Source: an uncultured Eubacteriales bacterium (GTDB lineage: Bacteria; Bacillota; Clostridia; Oscillospirales; CAG-272). From it: a DNA stretch of 36,909 nucleotides. The position numbers were made by a program, and so were the translations under genes. A model generated the notes under the pieces. It saw only the letters and a list, made by a program, of their open reading frames with translations, had not been told where the DNA came from and made no database searches. Every line of letters starts with the position of its first letter. Position 1 is the first letter of the stretch. The stretch lies in NCBI GenBank assembly GCA_934796165.1, contig CAKVOU010000013.1, positions 1 through 36,909 on the forward strand, written 5' to 3'. Below are positions 32,848-36,909 of this stretch, in pieces.

Positions 32848-33789
32848 ATGTTTCCGAATCTGAAAAGCCAGAAATATTACTCCAAAAACGCACACAATCC
32901 GAATACCGACTGGTTCTCTCTGTCTGGTTACGGTCTGTTCCTCCCCACCCTGCCGGGCAAAGAGGAATTCCCGACCTTCCTTAAGGATTTCGACGCGAAG
33001 GCGCTTGCCGAAGATATTCATAAAAGCGGTGCGGGATACGCATATTTTGCCGTCTGCCAGAACAACGGACCCGTCAACGTACCGAGCGAGACCTACCTGA
33101 GGACTACCGGTGCCGCGGAATGGATCTCCGGGCGCGACCTGGTCATGGAGCTTTCCGACGCGCTTTCGGAGTACGGCATCCGCCTCATGCTTTATGTTCC
33201 CTCCGGTGCCCCGCAGAACGACGAGGCAATGGCACGCGCCCTCGGTTGCCGGGAGCGCGACGACGGCATCACGAATGACTGGATTGCCACCGACGAGTTT
33301 ATCGGTAACTGGTGCGAATTCTTCACCGAGCTGTCCCTCCGTTACGGCGAGCGGATCAGCGGCTGGTGGGTGGACGGCTTCTACGAATGGGACGGTTACA
33401 CCAACGAAATCGCCGCGCGGTATTCCTCGGCGCTCAAGAGCGGGAACCCAAAGGCGATCGTCTGCTTCAACGGCGGCGCGGAAACCTATTTCTACCCTTC
33501 CGAATACGACGACTACCTGCCGGGCGAGTGGAACAGATTTGACACCATGAAGTGCGACGGCAGATGGATGAACGGTGTCCAGTGGCACGAGGTGTCCTAT
33601 CTCGGCGAGCGCTGGGACGGCGGGACCCTGCAATTTACCGCGGAAGAAGTTGCCGCACATCTCCGCGAAGTCAACGAAAAGGGCGGCGTCATTTCCATTG
33701 ATCCCCCGATGGAGCACGTTTACACGCGCCTGCGCCCCGACACGGTGGAATTGCTCGGACAGGTGCGGAAGATGCTGACGAAGAACTGA
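32848..33789 (+). CDS. GH29 alpha-L-fucosidase-like cytoplasmic protein
   Basis: The protein is 313 aa, shorter than most alpha-L-fucosidases (usually above 400), and it lacks a signal peptide and the C-terminal beta domain. Its core looks like a barrel: DWFSLSGYGLF near the start, SGAGYAYFAVCQNNG, YGIRLMLYVPSGAP, then GWWVDGFYEW with Asp176 at the position of the GH29 nucleophile. A later segment, MNGVQWHEVSYLGERWDG, may hold substrate contacts. GH29 enzymes remove alpha-L-fucose. The match is a recognition of overall order and not of a full motif, so other barrel hydrolases are possible. AGGAG precedes the ATG and the gene has its own promoter and terminator. Position gives no further clue to substrate. 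Confidence 0.6.
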   Translation: MFPNLKSQKYYSKNAHNPNTDWFSLSGYGLFLPTLPGKEEFPTFLKDFDAKALAEDIHKSGAGYAYFAVCQNNGPVNVPSETYLRTTGAAEWISGRDLVMELSDALSEYGIRLMLYVPSGAPQNDEAMARALGCRERDDGITNDWIATDEFIGNWCEFFTELSLRYGERISGWWVDGFYEWDGYTNEIAARYSSALKSGNPKAIVCFNGGAETYFYPSEYDDYLPGEWNRFDTMKCDGRWMNGVQWHEVSYLGERWDGGTLQFTAEEVAAHLREVNEKGGVISIDPPMEHVYTRLRPDTVELLGQVRKMLTKN

Positions 33790-33810
33790 CAGGGGCTGAC
33801 GGATCCTCTC

Positions 33811-33845
33811 AAAAAGCCGCGGCATACGCCGCGGCTTTGATTTTA
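33811..33845 (+). terminator. terminator of the GH29-like gene
   Basis: An 11-bp perfect stem (AAAGCCGCGGC / GCCGCGGCTTT, ATAC loop) is followed by GATTTTAATT. Confidence 0.88.
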
Positions 33846-34620
33846 ATTATGCTTCTCGGTGAGACAGCTCGGGATCAGACAAGCTGTTCCGCGTTATGAC
33901 ACATCTCTGTCAAATTTTTTCTTCAGAGCGACTTCTGTTGGAAAAACAGACACAACCAAAACCATGAGCTATACTCCGCAAATGATACCGCCGTACTCTT
34001 TGGCCGTTGCCTTTTACCTCTTCTTCCGTGCATCCGACAGATGTCGTGTACTTTTAGCATATGTTCAAACCGGAACCGATGACCGGCGCTTCATTCTTGC
34101 ATACAGAATCATTCTTTGGGATCAGGCATACAGCGTCGGCATCCTTCCGAAATCGCAGTACTGTTCAAAAGAAATCCGGAAACAGTTTTACAGTATGCGC
34201 CGGTGATGTTCAATCCGGAGCCTCGCCTGTTTCAATTACTTGTTCTTTCGGCGAAAAACAAATATCCGGAGGCGGGCAGGAAGGAACACGACCCTGATTT
34301 CAGGCAAGTGAAAGGAGGCGTAGTTTTCGTAAAAGAAATACTTGACTATACATACTATATCATTTATCCGAATCCCGCCCCGGACGCGTAACCTGGGCAG
34401 CGGCAGCGGAGCCATGACTCCCCTGTGTCGCTTGCGGAATGGTAGAAATTAAACGACAAAGCCTTGAGACCCTGTATTCCCCCAATTGCCTCATTGCACT
34501 TCGGCAACTGGTAAGCTCCCTTTGCGGTCAAATGAGCGCATTCCGCCTGTGCGGAACCGAGAAACATTGTCTTCAGCCGCACCTTGTGCTACTGAATGTT
34601 AAGCGGACGTATCACCGGTT
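33846..34620. other. gap of about 775 bp with no recognised gene
   Basis: Three short plus-strand frames and one minus-strand frame (34364-34582) are open here. None has a clear ribosome binding site together with a recognisable protein. It may be decayed coding sequence left by past insertions next to the tRNA-Asn site. I see no tRNA, repeat or CRISPR here. Confidence 0.4.
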
Positions 34621-34628
34621 AATACAAT

Positions 34629-34678
34629 AAAAAAGCCAAGCAGAAAACCGGGGCATTTGCCCCGGTTTTCTGCTTGGC
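34629..34678 (-). terminator. original tRNA-Asn terminator
   Basis: A 21-bp perfect stem with a 2-nt loop is followed on the minus strand by a T-run of six. Its outer end overlaps the last bases of the tRNA fragment. It probably terminated the tRNA-Asn transcript before the insertion. Confidence 0.88.
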
Positions 34679-34730
34679 TCCCCCTACTGAACTTGAACCA
34701 GTGACACCCTGATTAACAGTCAGGTGCTCT
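34673..34730 (-). pseudogene. 3' fragment of tRNA-Asn (direct repeat, likely attachment site)
   Basis: This 58-bp stretch matches 36780-36837 at 57 positions. It includes the CCA end, acceptor 3' strand, T arm, variable loop, complete anticodon arm and the 3' strand of the D stem, then diverges. The D loop and the 5' acceptor strand are missing, so it is not a working tRNA. Its repeat partner is the 3' part of the intact tRNA-Asn. Confidence 0.92.
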
Positions 34731-34847
34731 GGCAAGCGAAGCATTGTACAAGGGAATAATAACCGATTGACTGTTAACATGAATTAAGGTAGTCCTATAC
34801 GCATATTCATCCATAGCAGTCAGCCAGTATGTAAAGACTGCCACCGG

Positions 34848-35357
34848 TTATGCAGTGGCAGTTGTATGTGTTGTTGCAAGCCATTCATCACAGAAGGCTT
34901 GATAGGTTGTATCAAGTTCAAGGTAGATTTGATAGTCCTTGCCGATTTCAACTCTTGAAAACAAAGTAGATGCAATCAGCTTCTTTTGTTCAAAGGTGGT
35001 CTGATCAAATGTTTCTGCCCAAGTCTTAAACTGATTATATGCAGGAATGATGCTTTCGCTCGTTGCCTTTTTGTCTGCTTCTTCCCTTTTCAGTTCTTCA
35101 AGTTGTTCTGCGGATTGCTCTATCCTTGCTTTTACTGTTTGAATCGCAACAGCCAGATCCTCGGAAGTATAGACGCTTACGCCGGCCAGTGCATTGGCGA
35201 TTTCCAAACGCAGTTTATCAAGCTGCTTTGTATCCTTATTGATTTGCTCGGATAATTGCTTTTGCATGAGCTTGTTGCTTTCAATCATCTTACAATAAGC
35301 CGTTTGAATTTTTTCTTCATGTGGACATCCGGTGATGTTAGCAAAGATATTTCTCAT
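34848..35357 (-). pseudogene. C-terminal remnant of a large serine recombinase
   Basis: The remnant is 169 aa and begins without a convincing start. It contains the coiled coil and DUF4368-like end seen in TnpX/Tn4451-type recombinases: KQLDKLRLEIANALAG, FKTWAETFDQTTFEQKK and LIASTLFSRVEIGKDYQIYLELD. The catalytic serine domain and the zinc domain are missing. The same frame stays open a little upstream (IEAMRN preceded by LTLDYI) and runs into the stop region of the GNAT gene, so the break may lie there. It should be inactive. Confidence 0.8.
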
Positions 35358-35380
35358 GGCTTCGATAATGTAGTCAAGGG

Positions 35381-36202
35381 TTAAAATTTGATCTGAACAA
35401 CAAAGTCTAAATGATCAAATTTAAAACCAGCTTTCAATGCAACTTTTAATGAAGCTGCGTTATCTGCATCCGAGTATAGCGGTATATATCCACATTTGGT
35501 GATATAGTTCTTATACTCGGTTGCCAATTCTGTTCCGTATCCTTTGTTACGATAATCGGGTGAAATGTAAATGTCCTGTACTTCAGCATAATCTCCAGTG
35601 TTATATGGTGCAGAAACCAAATAACCGATTACACAGTCTTTCATCATTGCAACGAAGACAGCGCATCTACTATCCGGATTATCTATACAGATATCCGTAG
35701 AAGTATAATAGGCAAGATGATTCCGTGGGGACAGATCATTTTGGATGAATTGATTAATTAAAAGTTTATCTTCTTTAGCAAATTTTTTTACAGTAAGGGT
35801 GCTGTCAGAATCCATTCTAGAATTTATGAGATTATCTACAATTAGGCAGGGAGAGATACTAATATTAAGAATATAGAGGCGTTTCTTCGACAGATACTTG
35901 ACAAAATAATCACTGTTCATAAGAAGATTAATCGTATTGTTAGTCAAATTATCCTTTAAATGAATAGATAATATGTAATTGAAGCATTCCTCCGCAAATT
36001 CTTTTGTATAGCAATGCACATGAAAGGCTATCATAGCGGAATCGTTTTTATGACGAACATAGATAATATATTCATCTGTTTTATCGGAACGATATGTCTC
36101 TACCGGGTAGGCGATGCAATCTTCTGTGTATGGATTTCTTAATTGGTATTTGTTTTCATCATACAGATGATTCTGAAGTTCATTATAATTAATTTTTATC
36201 AT
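35381..36202 (-). CDS. GNAT family N-acetyltransferase with extra N-terminal domain
   Basis: The protein is 273 aa. The GNAT domain occupies about 140-273 and has the acetyl-CoA loop in YISPDYRNKGYGTELATEY, preceded by VFVAMMKDCVIGYLVS and followed by SDADNAASLKVALKAGFKF. The first 135 residues are of unknown fold. Its ATG overlaps the stop of the preceding small gene as ATGA, so the pair is translationally coupled. Base composition is low in GC, unlike the flanking chromosome. The substrate cannot be told; small GNAT enzymes paired with small DNA-binding proteins are sometimes tRNA-acetylating toxins, but those are usually 150-190 aa, so this is only one option. Confidence 0.75.
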   Translation of the reverse strand: MIKINYNELQNHLYDENKYQLRNPYTEDCIAYPVETYRSDKTDEYIIYVRHKNDSAMIAFHVHCYTKEFAEECFNYILSIHLKDNLTNNTINLLMNSDYFVKYLSKKRLYILNISISPCLIVDNLINSRMDSDSTLTVKKFAKEDKLLINQFIQNDLSPRNHLAYYTSTDICIDNPDSRCAVFVAMMKDCVIGYLVSAPYNTGDYAEVQDIYISPDYRNKGYGTELATEYKNYITKCGYIPLYSDADNAASLKVALKAGFKFDHLDFVVQIKF

Positions 36203-36453
36203 ACACTTGTCTCCCGTTGTGTAATTATTTCAATTGTTTTTTTAACATCGTTTGAAGGCGTCAACATATACAATTCGCATTGAGAACATAATGCTAAGAT
36301 GAAATCAATAAGCTTTTCGGAATTAAACATACTGTAAATAGAATACTCATGCAAAAAATGCATAACGCCCTCTTCCATACTCATATGTTTTATAGAACCT
36401 TGTGAAAAGAAACATTTTTGGCGTATCGCTCTGATATTTTCACTAAAACTCAT
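36199..36453 (-). CDS. small protein with HTH-like N-terminus, coupled to the GNAT gene
   Basis: The protein is 84 aa. The first residues (MSFSENIRAIRQKCFFSQ) look like the start of an XRE-type helix-turn-helix, but the following helix-turn-helix core is not visible, so it may be truncated or a chimera. The rest is helical with two cysteines and no membrane segment. GGGAG lies 7 nt before the ATG, and a promoter sits just upstream. It is the first gene of a two-gene unit with the GNAT protein. No known family was recognised. Confidence 0.6.
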   Translation of the reverse strand: MSFSENIRAIRQKCFFSQGSIKHMSMEEGVMHFLHEYSIYSMFNSEKLIDFILALCSQCELYMLTPSNDVKKTIEIITQRETSV

Positions 36454-36487
36454 GTCAAGACTCCCTTAACTGCAAAGTTATAACATT

Positions 36488-36516
36488 ATTGTAACACAAT
36501 CCATCAAATTAGTCAA
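36488..36516 (-). promoter_or_regulatory. promoter of the small protein-GNAT unit
   Basis: The minus strand shows TTGACT, a 17-nt spacer and TACAAT. Confidence 0.7.
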
Positions 36517-36738
36517 TGCTATACTTTTAACTATTTTCAACTATCGTCGCTAGTGCTTTTTCGGTTTTCATTATTACGTTCAAGTCCTGTTGGACGGTGC
36601 TTATCGTCCGACAGACTTCAAGTGTGAAATCACGCTTTTTTGGACATAAAAAAAGACAGGCAACGGGGTCTCCGTTACTCGGTCTGACAATTTGCTATGA
36701 AATTGCTCAAAAATGGGTGAAAATGCCCCTAAAAATGC
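36517..36738. other. hairpin-rich non-coding end of the island
   Basis: It has three structures: a hairpin with one bulge (36582-36618, arms AAGTC-c-TGTTGGACG and CGTCCGACAGACTT), a plus-strand terminator (AGTGTGA / TCACGCT then T5, 36621-36641), and a minus-strand hairpin near AACGG / CCGTT followed by T7 (about 36649-36684). No gene is recognised. It could be a small RNA or the recombination end of the element. Confidence 0.45.
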
Positions 36739-36777
36739 AAAAATGATGGTCTATAAGAAAAGACTTATAGACCATCA
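36739..36777 (-). terminator. tRNA-Asn terminator supplied by the island
   Basis: A 14-bp perfect stem (TGATGGTCTATAAG / CTTATAGACCATCA) is followed on the minus strand by TTTTT. It sits 5 bp from the tRNA-Asn CCA end. Confidence 0.9.
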
Positions 36778-36781
36778 CACT

Positions 36782-36857
36782 TGGCTCCCCCTACTGGACT
36801 TGAACCAGTGACACCCTGATTAACAGTCAGGTGCTCTACCGACTGAGCTAAGGAGGA
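36782..36857 (-). tRNA. tRNA-Asn, anticodon GTT
   Basis: A complete cloverleaf is present. The acceptor stem is TCCTCCT with AGGGGGA, discriminator G, encoded CCA. The D arm is GCTCAGTCGGTAGAGC, the anticodon stem CCTGA/TCAGG with loop CTGTTAA, and the T arm TGGTTCAAGTCCA. Its 3' portion is duplicated at 34673-34730. No promoter lies between it and the window edge, so it probably belongs to a longer transcript. Confidence 0.95.
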
Positions 36858-36875
36858 ATAAGAGTAAATATGAAG

Positions 36876-36902
36876 GAAGGGAAACAAAAACTGTTTCCCT
36901 TC
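36876..36902 (-). other. hairpin upstream of tRNA-Asn at the window edge
   Basis: A 10-bp perfect stem (GAAGGGAAAC / GTTTCCCTTC) with a 7-nt loop. It may belong to an upstream transcript's 3' end or to RNA processing between tRNAs. Confidence 0.4.
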
Positions 36903-36909
36903 GTATGTC

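Larger units (their letters stand above)
34673..36837. mobile_element. small genomic island in tRNA-Asn(GTT)
   Basis: The two 58-bp direct repeats (34673-34730 and 36780-36837) bound about 2.1 kb of clearly AT-rich DNA. The pattern is the one left when an element integrates at the 3' part of a tRNA gene and brings a copy of that part. Contents are a broken recombinase, a GNAT protein, a small protein and several hairpins. No complete integrase is present, so the element is probably decayed. Confidence 0.7.

Noticed and set aside
33859..34582. Small open frames between the GH29-like gene and tRNA-Asn remnant
   Set aside because: None combines a ribosome binding site with a recognisable protein; may be decayed sequence.

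Overview
The window reads as chromosomal DNA of a GC-rich, Gram-positive (monoderm) anaerobe, most likely an uncultured gut-type Clostridia/Bacillota. The grounds are strong GGAGG ribosome binding sites, promoters of the TTGACA-17-TATAAT type, an ECF thiamine transporter behind a TPP riboswitch, pyruvate phosphate dikinase next to pyruvate kinase, and a type IV pilus locus in which no secretin gene is seen. The taxonomic placement is inference.

Layout. 1-600: a CTGT microsatellite, two promoters firing off the left edge, and RNase P RNA. 601-1482: thiT with its TPP riboswitch, terminator and promoter. 1609-7410: a minus-strand group pth-mfd-foldase lipoprotein. 7421-9748: a divergently transcribed secreted GH27 alpha-galactosidase carrying an unusual C-terminal rhodanese domain. 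9772-12601: a pyrophosphatase-family gene and a DUF2079 membrane protein. 12683-17786: ppdK (+), then DUF1622 and pyk (-). 17888-20449: a large polytopic membrane protein.

20451-30943 is a minus-strand type IV pilus locus. In transcription order it holds a major pilin, a minor pilin, a 13-bp tandem repeat array, a small zinc-ribbon protein, a PilM-like protein, a pseudopilin, a membrane-anchored PilX-like protein, PilD, PilC, PilB, a second pilin, and PilT with an extra N-terminal zinc-binding module. A 50-bp palindromic element occurs once just downstream of pilT and once, inverted, upstream of pilD, so it brackets the motor/assembly genes. Upstream of the major pilin there is a second promoter followed by its own terminator, which suggests a roughly 105-nt small RNA.

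31038-33845 holds a GC-rich palindrome, a zinc-ribbon membrane protein, tRNA-Ala(CGC) and a cytoplasmic GH29-like glycosidase. 33846-34620 shows no recognisable gene. 34673-36837 is an AT-rich insertion of about 2.1 kb bounded by 58-bp direct repeats made of the 3' part of tRNA-Asn(GTT). Inside are the C-terminal remnant of a large serine recombinase and a translationally coupled small protein-GNAT pair. The intact tRNA-Asn lies at 36782-36857.

The least expected features are the GH27-rhodanese fusion, the orphan small RNA and palindromic elements around the pilus locus, and the small island in tRNA-Asn. No complete new defence or mobile system could be demonstrated.
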